64,000 bases of DNA from Shinella granuli (GTDB taxonomy: Bacteria; Pseudomonadota; Alphaproteobacteria; Rhizobiales; Rhizobiaceae). The translations under genes were made by a program, and so were the position numbers. The notes under the pieces are model-generated. The model made no database searches, was not told the origin of the DNA, and was given only the letters and a program-made list of their open reading frames with translations. The DNA lies in assembly GCF_004341885.1 (NCBI RefSeq), contig NZ_SLVX01000013.1, positions 1 to 64,000 of the forward strand, in the 5' to 3' direction. Below, one piece after another: positions 32,111-41,576 of this stretch. Positions within the stretch are counted from its first letter, which is position 1. Each line of letters begins with the position of its first letter.

Positions 32111-33229
32111 ATGCGTGTCGGTTGTCCGAAGGAAATCAAGAATCATGAATATCGGGTGGGTCTGACGCCCGGTGCCGTGCGCGAATATGTGGCCCACGGC
32201 CACGAGGTTCTCGTCGAGACCAAGGCCGGCGCCGGCATCGGCGCAGACGATGACGCCTATCGCGCCGCCGGCGCGAAGATTGCAGCCACCGCCGCCGATA
32301 TCTTCCAGAAATGCGACATGGTGGTGAAGGTCAAGGAACCGCAGCCCGCCGAATGGGCGCAACTCCGCGACGGACAGATTCTCTACACCTACCTCCACCT
32401 TGCGCCCGATCCGGACCAGACCAAGGGCCTTCTTGCCTCCGGCGTCACCGCCATCGCCTATGAGACGGTGACGGACGAGCGCGGCGGCCTGCCGTTGCTC
32501 GCCCCGATGTCCGAGGTCGCCGGCCGCCTTTCCATCCAGGCGGGCGCGACGGCGCTGCAGAAGGCCAATGGCGGCCGCGGCATCCTGCTCGGCGGCGTGC
32601 CGGGCGTGCTGCCGGCCAAGGTCGCGATCATCGGCGGCGGCGTCGTCGGCCTGCATGCGGCGAAGATGGCCGCTGGCCTCGGCGCAGATGTCTCCATCCT
32701 CGACCGCTCGATCCCGCGCCTGCGCCAGCTCGACGACCTCTTCGGCGGGCGCATCCACACGCGCTATTCGACGATCGACGCGCTGGAAGAGGAGGTCTTC
32801 TCCGCCGATCTCGTCATCGGCGCGGTGCTGATCCCCGGTGCGGCGGCGCCCAAGCTCGTCACGCGCGAAATGCTCTCGGGCATGAAGAAGGGCGCGGTCA
32901 TCGTCGACGTCGCCATCGATCAGGGTGGCTGCTTCGAGACCTCGCACGCCACGACCCATTCCGATCCGACCTACGAGGTCGACGGCGTGGTGCATTACTG
33001 CGTCGCCAACATGCCGGGCGCCGTGCCGGTCACCTCGGCCCATGCCCTGAACAACGCGACGCTGCATTACGGCCTGCAGCTTGCCGACAAGGGCCTGAAG
33101 GCGATCGCCGAGGACCGGCACCTGCGCGCCGGCCTCAACGTGCACAAGGGCCGCGTGACGAACCGCCCGGTCGCCGACGCGCTCGGCTACGAGGCCTATG
33201 CACCGGAAGCGGTGCTGAACGTCGCCTGA
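32111..33229 (+). CDS. ald: Alanine dehydrogenase
   Basis: The 372-residue protein has the N-terminal [18 protein letters not shown], catalytic Lys (VKVKEP) and His (LHLAPD), the Rossmann loop [15 protein letters not shown] near residue 178, and [11 protein letters not shown]. It converts alanine to pyruvate and ammonia with NAD, or the reverse. In rhizobia it supports growth on alanine and alanine synthesis. A strong terminator follows its stop. Confidence 0.96.
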   Translation: MRVGCPKEIKNHEYRVGLTPGAVREYVAHGHEVLVETKAGAGIGADDDAYRAAGAKIAATAADIFQKCDMVVKVKEPQPAEWAQLRDGQILYTYLHLAPDPDQTKGLLASGVTAIAYETVTDERGGLPLLAPMSEVAGRLSIQAGATALQKANGGRGILLGGVPGVLPAKVAIIGGGVVGLHAAKMAAGLGADVSILDRSIPRLRQLDDLFGGRIHTRYSTIDALEEEVFSADLVIGAVLIPGAAAPKLVTREMLSGMKKGAVIVDVAIDQGGCFETSHATTHSDPTYEVDGVVHYCVANMPGAVPVTSAHALNNATLHYGLQLADKGLKAIAEDRHLRAGLNVHKGRVTNRPVADALGYEAYAPEAVLNVA

Positions 33230-33254
33230 CCGGCCACGGCAACGGACAGGAGGA

Positions 33255-33279
33255 GGCCCGGAGCGATCCGGGCCTTTTT
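33255..33279 (+). terminator. ald terminator
   Basis: GGCCCGG, loop AGCGAT, CCGGGCC and five T residues. It lies 26 bases after the ald stop and ends at the stop of the convergent DUF1203 gene. Confidence 0.9.
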
Positions 33280-33746
33280 CATGCCCGCTCGACGCGGCAC
33301 TGGTAGCAATTGTAGCGGGCGGAGCGGATATGCAGATAGGCGACGTCCTCCCGGGCGAGCAGCGTTGCGGCATGGTCCGGGATGTCGGGTGTCGGCACCA
33401 CGGCGCCGCTGCCGTAGAGGATGCGGTTTTCCGCCGAATAGCCGCGCACGATGTAATCGCGGCTGGTCAGCATCGGCGGCAGGATTTGCGAGGGCTCATG
33501 GGCCGCGCAGGGCTCGGCATGCAGGAAGATCGGCCCGGTTTCCGCAAAGGGCTGCATGGCCGGGAAGGGGCGGTGCGCCAGGATGAGATAGGGTTCCCCG
33601 GCGCCGACCATCTGCAGGCAATGACGGCAGGGCACGCCGACGCCGTCGGAGATGTGGCGTTCGGGGGAAAGGCCGTAGGCATCCTTGCCGCCGGTCCGGT
33701 AGGCGGTGACGGTTTCGGTCGGTATGGGAAGGAAGCGGATGGACAT
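33279..33746 (-). CDS. DUF1203 family protein
   Basis: The 155-residue protein matches DUF1203, with SDGVGVPCRHCLQ, PYLILAHRPFP, PIFLHAEPCA and a C-terminal RSARYNCYQCRVERA. The paired CxxC motifs are a family feature and may bind metal. Its role is not established. ATG 33746 follows a GGAA/AGGAAG element; upstream in-frame codons are not supported. Confidence 0.8.
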   Translation of the reverse strand: MSIRFLPIPTETVTAYRTGGKDAYGLSPERHISDGVGVPCRHCLQMVGAGEPYLILAHRPFPAMQPFAETGPIFLHAEPCAAHEPSQILPPMLTSRDYIVRGYSAENRILYGSGAVVPTPDIPDHAATLLAREDVAYLHIRSARYNCYQCRVERA

Positions 33747-33817
33747 GGCGGAAGCTCCGGTTGACGGGCCGGCACCTTCCCGTCTTTGCCGAGGCTGCGA
33801 CACCCGTTTCTTGCGGA

Positions 33818-34852
33818 TCAGGGCGTTTTGCGGAAGAGCGCGTCGCACTGTTCCAGGAGGCGCACGGGATCGATCGCCGGTTCGGCAAGGCAGAGGCCGA
33901 TCATGGTCCTGGCGATATGCCGGTAATAGGCTTCGTTCTCCCGGGCGGAGGCGATGTTCCTTGTGATGGCCGCACGCCGGTCTCTCGCCCGCGTGCGCAT
34001 CGAGGCCGGCAGCACGCGCTCGCCGGCCGTCAGCAGGCGATCACGGATGGCGAGGTGGCGTATTCGCTTCTGCCGCGCGGCCAGCAGACGCGTTGCGGCG
34101 GTGAAGACGAGATCGGCTGCATGGCGCTGCCAGATATCGGCGAGGGCGGCGGGGCAGGCGGCAAGATACCCCTGAAGCAGGCTTTGCCGCTGCGCGCTCT
34201 GGCGGCAGAAGGGGCGCATCAGCGTGGCGGCAAGTTCGATGCCGGACACGTCATAGGTCATCAGCTCGTAGTCGATCAGGCCGATCGCATGGTCGTCCTG
34301 CTCGATGATGTTGCTGCCGTAGAGATCGCCATGGGTGAGCTGGTTGGCGGGGAGCCGGCGCATGCGGGCAAGGCTTTCCTCGATCCAGCGCTGCTCTTCC
34401 GGCGTGTGTGCCGCGCCGTTCAGCAAGAGATAGGCCTCGTGCGGCAGCACGGGCCGTCGCCGCTCGAAGAGCGCGCCCGCTGCGGCGCCTTCGATCGCGT
34501 TCAGCTTCGCCAGCGTCCCGCCGAGCGCGGCGAGGGCCTTCGGATGGGCCTTGCGCGTCAGCGGCGTGCCGGGCAGGAAGGAGAGCGCCAGCCAGTGGCC
34601 GCCGGCCCGCAGCGCCTCGCGCCGCGAGCGGGTGCCGGCACAGACATGCTGGGCGGAAATGCCCGCTTCCTGGAGCTTGCGCACCGCCGCCTCGAACCGC
34701 TCCTTCGTCGACTTGCGCAGGAAGAAATGCAGCACATAGGTCTGCTGTTCGAACTCGACGATGCGCTTCTGGATGCTGAGGCGCCGCTTGGTGTGCAGGA
34801 TGCGCACCCGCTTGCCGAGCAGATCGCGAAGGTCGGGCGTGCGGCTGTCCAT
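33818..34852 (-). CDS. APH-like phosphotransferase
   Basis: The 344-residue protein has an APH/choline kinase-type active site: LTHGDLYGSNIIEQDD with the catalytic Asp, and IGLIDYE with the metal-binding Asp. The N-terminal nucleotide-binding lobe lacks an obvious glycine-rich loop and the C-terminal 100 residues are very basic. Substrate is unknown; small metabolites or sugars are as likely as aminoglycosides. No resistance context is seen. Confidence 0.75.
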   Translation of the reverse strand: MDSRTPDLRDLLGKRVRILHTKRRLSIQKRIVEFEQQTYVLHFFLRKSTKERFEAAVRKLQEAGISAQHVCAGTRSRREALRAGGHWLALSFLPGTPLTRKAHPKALAALGGTLAKLNAIEGAAAGALFERRRPVLPHEAYLLLNGAAHTPEEQRWIEESLARMRRLPANQLTHGDLYGSNIIEQDDHAIGLIDYELMTYDVSGIELAATLMRPFCRQSAQRQSLLQGYLAACPAALADIWQRHAADLVFTAATRLLAARQKRIRHLAIRDRLLTAGERVLPASMRTRARDRRAAITRNIASARENEAYYRHIARTMIGLCLAEPAIDPVRLLEQCDALFRKTP

Positions 34853-34989
34853 GCGAGCGAGAAATTCCGTTTGTCTGCCGATCGATCCGTCCAGCGGATC
34901 CGTCGCCTCCGGAATTGCGTGTGACAGTCATATGGCACAGCTCTGACATCGTTTCCAGCGGCGAATTGGTCTCTACCAGTCGCCCGAAA

Positions 34990-35034
34990 GGCAATCACCG
35001 CGGTGTCGGCAGGGGCCGAACCGCGGTGATTGCC
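34990..35034 (-). terminator. 15-bp inverted repeat after the OmpA gene
   Basis: GGCAATCACCGCGGT (34990-35004) is perfectly complementary to 35020-35034. Read on the minus strand it lies right after the OmpA-like stop and is followed by a short T run (TTTCGG). It is a likely terminator of that gene. Confidence 0.7.
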
Positions 35035-35050
35035 GTATTTCCGGCATGCG

Positions 35051-35611
35051 TCAGCGCACGAACTCGTCGATGCGGCGCAGCGTCACACGCCGGTTGCGCC
35101 ATTCCTCGCTGAGCGTCTGGACGAGCAGGTAATCCTCGCCGTAGCCGACGGTTTCGAGGGCGCGGGAGGGGAGGCCGAATTCCTGCACGAGCAGCCGCTT
35201 CAGCGATTCGGCGCGGCGTTCCGACAGGATCTGGTTGGAGGCGGCGGACCCGACGGCATCCGTATGGCCCTCGATCAGGAAGACGGCGCGGCGGCGGCGC
35301 CGGAGCAACTGCTCCATGGCACGGGCGATCTGGCGCACCTTGCCGTATTCCGAGCGCGGGATATCCGCGGAGCCGAAGGCGAAGTTGATCGACTGGATGT
35401 TGATCGACGGCGCCGCGCCGCGCAGGTCCGGCCGGCGCTTGAATTCGCGCACCGTCACCCGTTCGTCATCGCGCAGGCGGCGCGTCGGGGCCGCATCGAG
35501 CCGGCGCAGGATGATCTCCGAGGATGGGGTTTCCTGCGCAAGCACCAGACCCGGAAGGGCGGGAACGGCGAGGGCGGTGGCGAAGGCGGTCAGAAAGGCG
35601 CGACGTTGCAT
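35051..35611 (-). CDS. OmpA-family outer membrane/periplasmic protein
   Basis: The 186-residue protein has a signal peptide (twin-Arg-like MQRRAFLTAFATALAVPALP...LVLA) and a C-terminal OmpA-like peptidoglycan-binding domain: INFAFGSADIP, FLIEGHTDAVGSAASNQILSERRAESL and RRVTLRR. It would anchor to peptidoglycan. The MQRRAFL N-terminus could direct Tat export, but is short of the usual SRRxFLK motif. No beta-barrel domain is present. Confidence 0.85.
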   Translation of the reverse strand: MQRRAFLTAFATALAVPALPGLVLAQETPSSEIILRRLDAAPTRRLRDDERVTVREFKRRPDLRGAAPSINIQSINFAFGSADIPRSEYGKVRQIARAMEQLLRRRRRAVFLIEGHTDAVGSAASNQILSERRAESLKRLLVQEFGLPSRALETVGYGEDYLLVQTLSEEWRNRRVTLRRIDEFVR

Positions 35612-35709
35612 GGCGGTGTTTCCTTGCTCGGTTGATCTTTGTTGGCCGGAAAGTGCCATGCACGAACTGAAGCGGACCTGAACCGTCTGTTGGGTTCCGT
35701 TCAGAATGA

Positions 35710-36300
35710 TTAACGCGGTTCGCCGGGCGGCAGGCAATCCCGCTTGGCGAGCGCCAGAAGCTCGGCATCGGATAGCGGGACGATCTCGGTATCCTGCGTG
35801 CCGACCGGCGAAAAGCCGAACATCTGGTAGAGCTGCAGCGCGCGCGGATGGTCGAGATTGTTGGTGTCGACCGTGACGCGCGTCGGGCCGAGCGCCCAGG
35901 CGGCATAGAGCGTCTGGAGCAGGAACCACTTGCCGATGCCAAGGCCGAGCGCCCGCTCGAACAGGCCGAAATGGGAGAGCTCCACCACCGCGTCGTCGAC
36001 CTGCAGCAGCTCGAAGAAGCCGGCGGGCGCGCCGTTCACATAGAGCACCGTCACGCTGTTGCGCTTGTCGTGCAGCGTCGCCGCCAGCGTCTCGTCGTCC
36101 ATGCGCAGCCGGTCGACCCAGTGCCAGCGCCCGCCGACCTGCCGGTAGAGGAAGCGATAGAAGGCGAGCGGGATATCAGGCGCGCTGAGGATGGCGGTGT
36201 GCACGTTGACCGGCACCGGCAGGCTCTGCTTCGGCGGCACGGTCATTTCCAGCGTGGTGACATGCACCGCGATCGGCGCGGACTGGGCCTTCTTTGCCAT
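35710..36300 (-). CDS. GNAT family acetyltransferase
   Basis: The 196-residue protein has a GNAT core: VTVLYVNGAPAGFFELLQ, a LFERALGLGIGKWFLLQTLYAAW region with acetyl-CoA loop, and VDTNNLDHPRALQLYQMFGF. Substrate unknown. It ends in the ATG region of the sulphurtransferase gene (36300 shared base), so sseA and this gene form one unit. Confidence 0.85.
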   Translation of the reverse strand: MAKKAQSAPIAVHVTTLEMTVPPKQSLPVPVNVHTAILSAPDIPLAFYRFLYRQVGGRWHWVDRLRMDDETLAATLHDKRNSVTVLYVNGAPAGFFELLQVDDAVVELSHFGLFERALGLGIGKWFLLQTLYAAWALGPTRVTVDTNNLDHPRALQLYQMFGFSPVGTQDTEIVPLSDAELLALAKRDCLPPGEPR

Positions 36301-37154
36301 CAGTCTTTCCCCGTCGCCACGGGCGTGTCGTCCCGGCCGCCCCATTCGGACCACGAGCCGTCGTAGAGCGTGTTGTCCTCATGACCGAGAGAATGCAGGG
36401 CCAGCGTGATGATCGCGGCGGTGATGCCCGAGCCGCAGGTCGTGACGACCGGCTTGGAGAGGTCGATGCCGGCTTCCTCGAAATGCCGGCGCAGGCTGGC
36501 AAGGTCCTTGAACCGGCCGCCCTCGGAGAATGTGCCCGACGGCATGCTCTTTGCGCCCGGCATGTGGCCGGAGCGCATGCCGGCGCGCGGCTCGGCCTCC
36601 TCGCCGGTGAAGCGGCCGGCGCCGCGCGCATCGGCGATCTGCCTTGCGCCCGTCGCGACGATGCCGCGCATCTCCTCGAAGGAGGTCACCGCATAAGGGT
36701 TGAAATTGGTGTGGAAGACTGCCGGTGCCGGCTCCGGCAGGTCGGTCTGAAGCGGCCGTCCCTCCTTCTTCCAGCCGTCGAGGCCGCCATCCAGCACGAA
36801 GACGTTCTTCGCGCCCATCGTGCGGAACAGCCACCAGACGCGCGGGGCGGTGAAGATGCCGGGGCCGTCATAGACGACGATGGTGTCCGTGTCGGAAATG
36901 CCGAGCTTGCCGACTTCTGCGGCAAAGAATTCCGGCGAGGGCACGGTGTGCGGCAGCGTGCCGGAATGATCGGCGATCACATCCTGGTCGAAGAACACGG
37001 CACCGGGAATGTGGCCTTCGGCATATTCGGCCGCGCCGTTGCGGTTCTGCGCGGGAAGATACCAGGCGGCATCGACGATGCGGAATTCCGGCGCGCCAAG
37101 CTGCTTTTCCACGAAATCCGCCGAGACGACGAACCGGCTCCTGTCGTTGGACAT
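36300..37154 (-). CDS. sseA: 3-mercaptopyruvate sulphurtransferase-type
   Basis: The 284-residue protein has two rhodanese domains. The active Cys lies in CGSGITAA near residue 240, the CG[S/T]G[V/I]T loop of mercaptopyruvate sulphurtransferases. Other marks are HIPGAVFFDQD, VVYDGPGIFTAPRVWWLFR, HMPGAKSMP and YDGSWSEWG. It moves sulphur from mercaptopyruvate to an acceptor. Overlaps the GNAT gene by one base. Confidence 0.9.
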   Translation of the reverse strand: MSNDRSRFVVSADFVEKQLGAPEFRIVDAAWYLPAQNRNGAAEYAEGHIPGAVFFDQDVIADHSGTLPHTVPSPEFFAAEVGKLGISDTDTIVVYDGPGIFTAPRVWWLFRTMGAKNVFVLDGGLDGWKKEGRPLQTDLPEPAPAVFHTNFNPYAVTSFEEMRGIVATGARQIADARGAGRFTGEEAEPRAGMRSGHMPGAKSMPSGTFSEGGRFKDLASLRRHFEEAGIDLSKPVVTTCGSGITAAIITLALHSLGHEDNTLYDGSWSEWGGRDDTPVATGKD

Positions 37155-37242
37155 GGTCTTCTCCCTTTCAGGCCGGCAGTGTCCCGCATCCGCCGCGGCG
37201 CGGGAAGTGCACTGCAAGAAATTGAATATGCTGCAAATATCC

Positions 37243-37343
37243 TAGAGCATTTCTGCGCTGTTTCGAACCGCGAAAACGCTCTATCCTTTTGTTTCAATGC
37301 AATTCCCAGCGCAAAACCGCTGCGTATTCCTGCTGGAATTGCC
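37243..37343. repeat. Rhizobiales intergenic palindromic repeat
   Basis: Starts CTAGAGCATTTC and ends GGAATTGC, with internal AGAGCATTTCTGCG...CGCGAAAACGCTCT and GCAATTCC...GGAATTGC inverted arms. This mosaic is a familiar multicopy intergenic repeat of Rhizobiaceae. It lies between sseA and AlaX. Confidence 0.65.
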
Positions 37344-37373
37344 CTTGGTCGATTTACCGTGGAGCCTGTCGCG

Positions 37374-38111
37374 TCAGGCCTCCGGTGTTCCGAAGCGGAT
37401 GCGGAACCGGCGGTTCTCCTTGCCCTTCTTCTCGATCTTGGCGATGTGGATGGCGCCCACTTCCTGGGTTTCGGACACATGGGTGCCGCCGCAGGGCTGG
37501 CTGTCGACGGCGAAATTTTCCCCGATGCACACGAGGCTGACCCGACCGAGGCCCATCGGCGGGCGCACGTTCTTCGATTTCACGATGCCGGGATTTTCGG
37601 CAAGCTCCGCATCGGTGATCCACTGCACGAAGACCGGATGGTTTTCGCGCACGAGCGCCATCAATCTGGCCGTGACCTCGTCCTTGTCGATCGTCTCCGT
37701 CATGTCGAAATCGACGCGACTGTCCTCCTCGCCGACGGCCGCGCCGGTGATCGGGTAGGGGCAGACGACGGAGAGCAGGTGACAGGCCGTGTGCATGCGC
37801 ATCAGCTTGTAGCGGCGCGCCCAGTCGATATGGGCGACGATCGTCTCGCCGACGATCGGCAGCGCCTCGCCTTCGAGCGGGCGATGGAGGATGATGTCCT
37901 TGGTCGCGCCGGTCACTGCCGGGCCGAGCGCGATGCGGCTGCCGTCGGCGCGCTCCAGGAAGCCGCTGTCGCCGGGCTGGCCGCCAGACGTCGCGTAGAA
38001 ACAGGTCTGGTCGAGTTCGATGCTACCGTCCTGGTGCACCGCCGTCACCACCGCCTCGTTCGTCGAAAGATAGAAATCGTCGCGGAAGAGGGCAGTGGTG
38101 GTGAGGGACAT
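37374..38111 (-). CDS. Alanyl-tRNA editing protein (AlaX-type)
   Basis: The 245-residue protein is a stand-alone editing domain: FYATSGGQPGDSG near residue 38, the metal motif MHTACHLLS (HxxxH) near residue 105 and CGGTHVSE near 207. It hydrolyses Ser- or Gly-charged tRNA-Ala. AlaX proteins of this size lack the synthetase. It sits five bases after cysK in one operon. Confidence 0.9.
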   Translation of the reverse strand: MSLTTTALFRDDFYLSTNEAVVTAVHQDGSIELDQTCFYATSGGQPGDSGFLERADGSRIALGPAVTGATKDIILHRPLEGEALPIVGETIVAHIDWARRYKLMRMHTACHLLSVVCPYPITGAAVGEEDSRVDFDMTETIDKDEVTARLMALVRENHPVFVQWITDAELAENPGIVKSKNVRPPMGLGRVSLVCIGENFAVDSQPCGGTHVSETQEVGAIHIAKIEKKGKENRRFRIRFGTPEA

Positions 38112-38116
38112 GGGAC

Positions 38117-39157
38117 CTATTCGACCGGCTGGTAGGGGACCTTGATCCCCGATTTCGCCTTCAGCCATGCCGGAACGGGCAGGCCCTTCGAATCGAGGAA
38201 GTCCGCGTTGAAGAGCTTCGACTGGTAGCGGTTAGCATAGTCGCACAGGATCGTCACGATCGTGTGGCCGGGGCCGAGGTCCCGGGCGAGCCGGATCGCG
38301 CCGGCAATGTTGATGCCGGTGGAGCCGCCGACGGCGATGCCTTCCTTCTCGATCAGGTCGAAGACCAGCGGAACGGCCTCCGAATCGGGGATCTGGTAGG
38401 AATAGTCGGGCGTGAAGCCTTCCAGATTGGCCGTGATGCGGCCCTGGCCGATGCCTTCGGTGATGGAACTGCCGGAGGATTTCAGCTCCCCATGCGCATA
38501 ATAATTGTAGAGGGCCGCGCCATCCGGGTCGGCAAGGGCGATCTTGATGTTGGGGTTCTTCGCCCTGAGGCCCGCCGCGACGCCGGCAAGCGTGCCGCCC
38601 GAGCCGACGGCCGAGACGAAGCCGTCGACCTTGCCGTCGGTGTCGCGCCAGATTTCCGGCGCCGTCGTCTCGATATGGGCGTCGCGGTTGGCGACATTGT
38701 CGAACTGGTTCGCCCAGATCGCGCCGTTCGGCTCGGTCTTGGCGAGCTGCTCGGCAAGGCGGCCGGAGAGTTTCACGTAGTTGTTCGGGTTCTTGTAGGC
38801 AACGGCCGGCACCTCGACGAGCTCGGCGCCGAGCAGCCGCAGCGCGTCCTTCTTCTCCTGGCTCTGCGTTTCCGGGATGACGATGACGGTGCGGTAGCCG
38901 AGCGCCTGCGCGACGAGGGCAAGGCCGATGCCCGTATTGCCCGCCGTGCCCTCGACGATGACGCCGCCCGGCCGCAGGGCGCCGGACCGCTCCGCCGCCC
39001 GGATGATCGACAGCGCCGCCCGGTCCTTGACCGACTGGCCGGGGTTCAGAAACTCCGCCTTGCCGAGGATCTCGCAGCCCGTCGCCTCCGAGGCCCCCTT
39101 GAGCCGGATCAGCGGCGTGTTGCCGATTGCATCCAGAACGGACGGAAGAATTGCCAT
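38117..39157 (-). CDS. cysK: Cysteine synthase-like PLP enzyme
   Basis: The 346-residue protein has the PLP lysine in PGQSVKDRAAL (residue about 44), EGTAGNTGIGLA, and the C-terminal Gly-rich GGSTGINIAGA. The loop EGTAGNTG instead of EPTSGNTG marks the branch often annotated as cysteine synthase A in Rhizobiales, but a related function such as another beta-replacement is possible. It is followed by AlaX and is probably one transcript with it. Confidence 0.8.
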   Translation of the reverse strand: MAILPSVLDAIGNTPLIRLKGASEATGCEILGKAEFLNPGQSVKDRAALSIIRAAERSGALRPGGVIVEGTAGNTGIGLALVAQALGYRTVIVIPETQSQEKKDALRLLGAELVEVPAVAYKNPNNYVKLSGRLAEQLAKTEPNGAIWANQFDNVANRDAHIETTAPEIWRDTDGKVDGFVSAVGSGGTLAGVAAGLRAKNPNIKIALADPDGAALYNYYAHGELKSSGSSITEGIGQGRITANLEGFTPDYSYQIPDSEAVPLVFDLIEKEGIAVGGSTGINIAGAIRLARDLGPGHTIVTILCDYANRYQSKLFNADFLDSKGLPVPAWLKAKSGIKVPYQPVE

Positions 39158-39282
39158 GGGACCCGAGCCTCGCGTTATCTGCCTAGATTGGAAAGCGTCT
39201 TTTCGGCCGGCAAGCGGCGCATTGCAAGAAATCGTGTTCCCGTGGAGCGACCTTCCAGAGGGATTTTTTCCATGTCTGCCCG

Positions 39283-40548
39283 TCAGCCAGGGGGCCGGGT
39301 ATAGACGACCTGGCGAACGTCGATGTTGCGCGCCCGGAAACCCGCCTCGCAATAATAGAAGTAGAACTCCCAGAGCTTGCGGAAGCGCTCGTCGAAGCCG
39401 AGCGGCACGATGCACTCCCAGGCGGCCCAGAAGCGGTGGCGCCATTCGGCGAGCGTGCGGGCATAGTCGTGGCCGAAGCCGATGTCGGAGGCCGTCGCGA
39501 GCCCGACCTGCCGACCGAGGGAGGCGAGATGCTCGCGGGTCGGCAGCATGCCGCCGGGAAAGACGTATTTCTGGATGAAATCCGGATTGGCCCGGTATTC
39601 CGCATAGGCCTCCTGCAGGATGGTGATGATCTGCAGGCCCGCCCGGCCGCCCGGCTTCAGGCATTCGCTGAGTTTTGAGAAATAGGCCGGCCAGTAGCGT
39701 TCGCCGACCGCCTCGAACATTTCGATGGAGACGATGCGGTCATAGGTGCCGGTCTCGTCGCGGTAGTCCTGGAACTTCAGCTCGACCCGGTCGGCAAGGC
39801 CGGCCTTCACCATGCGCGCGCGCGCGAAGGCGAGCTGCTCGCGGCTGATCGTCAGGCCCGTCACCTTGCAGCCGATCTCGCCTGCGGCGAACTCGGCAAA
39901 GCCGCCCCAGCCGCAGCCGATTTCCAGCACATGGTCGTTCGGGCCGATACCGGTCGCCTCGGCCAGCGCGCGGTATTTGGCGACCTGGGCCGAGGTGAGG
40001 TCGTTCGCCCCGCCCGAATAGAGCGCGGAGGAATAGGTCATCGTCGGGTCGAGCCACTGCGAATAGAACTCGTTGCCGAGATCGTAGTGCGCCGAGATGT
40101 TGCGCTTGGAGCCGCGGCGGGTGTTGGCGTTCAGCCAGTGGCGGAATTTCTCCACGAGGCGGAGGAGGCCGCGCGGCCCGTTGGTATAGTTGCGGCCGAC
40201 ATTCGTATTGACGAGGAAGAGTTCGAGGAAGGCGCCGGCATCTGGGCTTTCCCAGTCGCCGTCCATATAGCTCTCCGCGACGCCGATCGTGCCGGCGCTG
40301 ACGGCGCGGTGGACGAGGTTCCAGTTGTTGAGCCGGACGAGGGCGTGGGGGCCGGGGGTCTTGCCGCGGATCACGAAGGTCTGTCCGTCCGGCACGGTCA
40401 TGGCCAGCGCGCCGGTCTCCAGGCCCAGGAGGCCGCGCAACACCATCCTGGCGCGCAACGGCAGGCGCTTCGTGCGTTCGGCAAAATTGGCGGCCGTCAG
40501 TGTTTCGTGCTCTGAAAATGCCTTTTCTGAAATCATTTCAGTCGTCAT
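39283..40548 (-). CDS. cfa: Cyclopropane-fatty-acyl-phospholipid synthase
   Basis: The 421-residue protein has the SAM-binding motif VLEIGCGWGGFAEFAA near residue 196, SAHYDLGNEFYSQWLDPTMTYSSALY, and the C-terminal YFYYCEAGFRARNIDVRQVVY. It adds a methylene group to unsaturated phospholipid acyl chains. GAGGGG precedes ATG 40548; an ATG six codons upstream is not supported. Confidence 0.95.
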   Translation of the reverse strand: MTTEMISEKAFSEHETLTAANFAERTKRLPLRARMVLRGLLGLETGALAMTVPDGQTFVIRGKTPGPHALVRLNNWNLVHRAVSAGTIGVAESYMDGDWESPDAGAFLELFLVNTNVGRNYTNGPRGLLRLVEKFRHWLNANTRRGSKRNISAHYDLGNEFYSQWLDPTMTYSSALYSGGANDLTSAQVAKYRALAEATGIGPNDHVLEIGCGWGGFAEFAAGEIGCKVTGLTISREQLAFARARMVKAGLADRVELKFQDYRDETGTYDRIVSIEMFEAVGERYWPAYFSKLSECLKPGGRAGLQIITILQEAYAEYRANPDFIQKYVFPGGMLPTREHLASLGRQVGLATASDIGFGHDYARTLAEWRHRFWAAWECIVPLGFDERFRKLWEFYFYYCEAGFRARNIDVRQVVYTRPPG

Positions 40549-40772
40549 CGATTGCCCCTCTGCCAACCCGACGTTGGGTGAAGGCTATCGTCAATGGCGG
40601 CGAACGCCAAGACGTGAATCGTGACAGGCCGGATCATGAAGGGGATGGTTGCGGATCGCAAAAGCGGCGGGTTTTAACGATCTGTTAGCAAACATGGTTA
40701 ATTTTGCGTCTATCCGGCGTCGGCGGGAACGCAAATCCCGTTCGGCCGTTTGGAGGGAAAACGGGAGAGAGC

Positions 40773-40985
40773 ATGATGTTTTTCGGATTTTTTCAGGCGA
40801 ACCCGGCCACGCCAGAGGACGACATTGCAACCGGCACCTATGCGGATGGCGCGATCGGAACGCCGCTCGCCGACCTTTCGACCCCGCCGCGCGACCGCAG
40901 CCAGGTCTTCCGCCGCACCCTCAAGGACCGGGACTACGGCCTCTCCCGCAAGGCCGGCCAGTCCGGCGCCGGAATGGTGGCCTGA
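40773..40985 (+). CDS. Small rhizobial hypothetical protein
   Basis: A 70-residue protein (MMFFGFFQANPATPEDD...LADLSTPPRDRSQVFRRTLKDRDYGLSRKAGQ) with an AGGGA/GGAGAG ribosome binding site. Unknown function. Charged and probably soluble after a hydrophobic first turn. Confidence 0.45.
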   Translation: MMFFGFFQANPATPEDDIATGTYADGAIGTPLADLSTPPRDRSQVFRRTLKDRDYGLSRKAGQSGAGMVA

Positions 40986-41062
40986 TACGAAGGCGCCGGG
41001 AACAAAGCCTTGCCCCGGCGCGTTCCTTCCCTGTTCGAATACCGAACGGAGGAGGCACCCGG

Positions 41063-41254
41063 ATGACGCATCACATCGACAATCGCCGGTTCACTCCCCC
41101 TAAGTCCCGCCATGTCCTCGACGTCATCGAACATTGCCGCAGGAACGGGCTGGGCAAGGCTGAGGAGCGCAAGCTGCTCCTGCTCTTCGGCCGCTTCGCC
41201 AGCCGCCACGAACTCCAGATGAACACGAAGCGCCCGCCGGCCAGCCCACGCTAG
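41063..41254 (+). CDS. Small hypothetical protein
   Basis: A 63-residue basic protein (RFTPPKSRHVLDVIEHCRRNGLGKAEERKLLLLFGRFASRHELQ). GGAGG lies ahead of the ATG. No family recognised; might be a small nucleic-acid or ribosome-associated protein because of its charge, but this is only a guess. Confidence 0.4.
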   Translation: MTHHIDNRRFTPPKSRHVLDVIEHCRRNGLGKAEERKLLLLFGRFASRHELQMNTKRPPASPR

Positions 41255-41299
41255 GCGATGCGGCTTTACAGAGCGGAAATCTGCCGATGGCTGAAAAGC

Positions 41300-41331
41300 A
41301 GAAGGGCCGCGCTATCCAGCGCAGCCCTTCA
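41300..41331 (-). terminator. tRNA-Asn terminator
   Basis: GAAGGGC...GCCCTTC with an inner GCGCT/AGCGC stem; read on the minus strand it follows the tRNA CCA by a few bases and is followed by TGCTTTTC. Confidence 0.7.
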
Positions 41332-41337
41332 AGAATC

Positions 41338-41412
41338 TGGCTCCCCGGGCCGGATTCGAACCGGCGACCTGTCGATTAACAGTCGAATGCTCTACCGCTG
41401 AGCTACCAGGGA
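41338..41412 (-). tRNA. tRNA-Asn (anticodon GTT)
   Basis: Read on the minus strand it starts TCCCTGG, has TAGCTCAGCGGTAGAGCA as D arm, anticodon loop CTGTTAA with GTT, T arm GGTTCGAATCC, and ends CCGGGGAGCCA. Confidence 0.95.
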
Positions 41413-41576
41413 TCATCCGCTCGCCGCGGAGTGAGCGCGTAATACAAATGCCTGATCGATTTGCCAAGCGCTTTTTGACAAAAAAATGCACGAGACTTGA
41501 TTGATTGTGGAGAAGTCTCCAACTGGGAGATGGACGAGCCTTGGAAAACCAGGCGTTTGCGTGAAATGGACGGCGG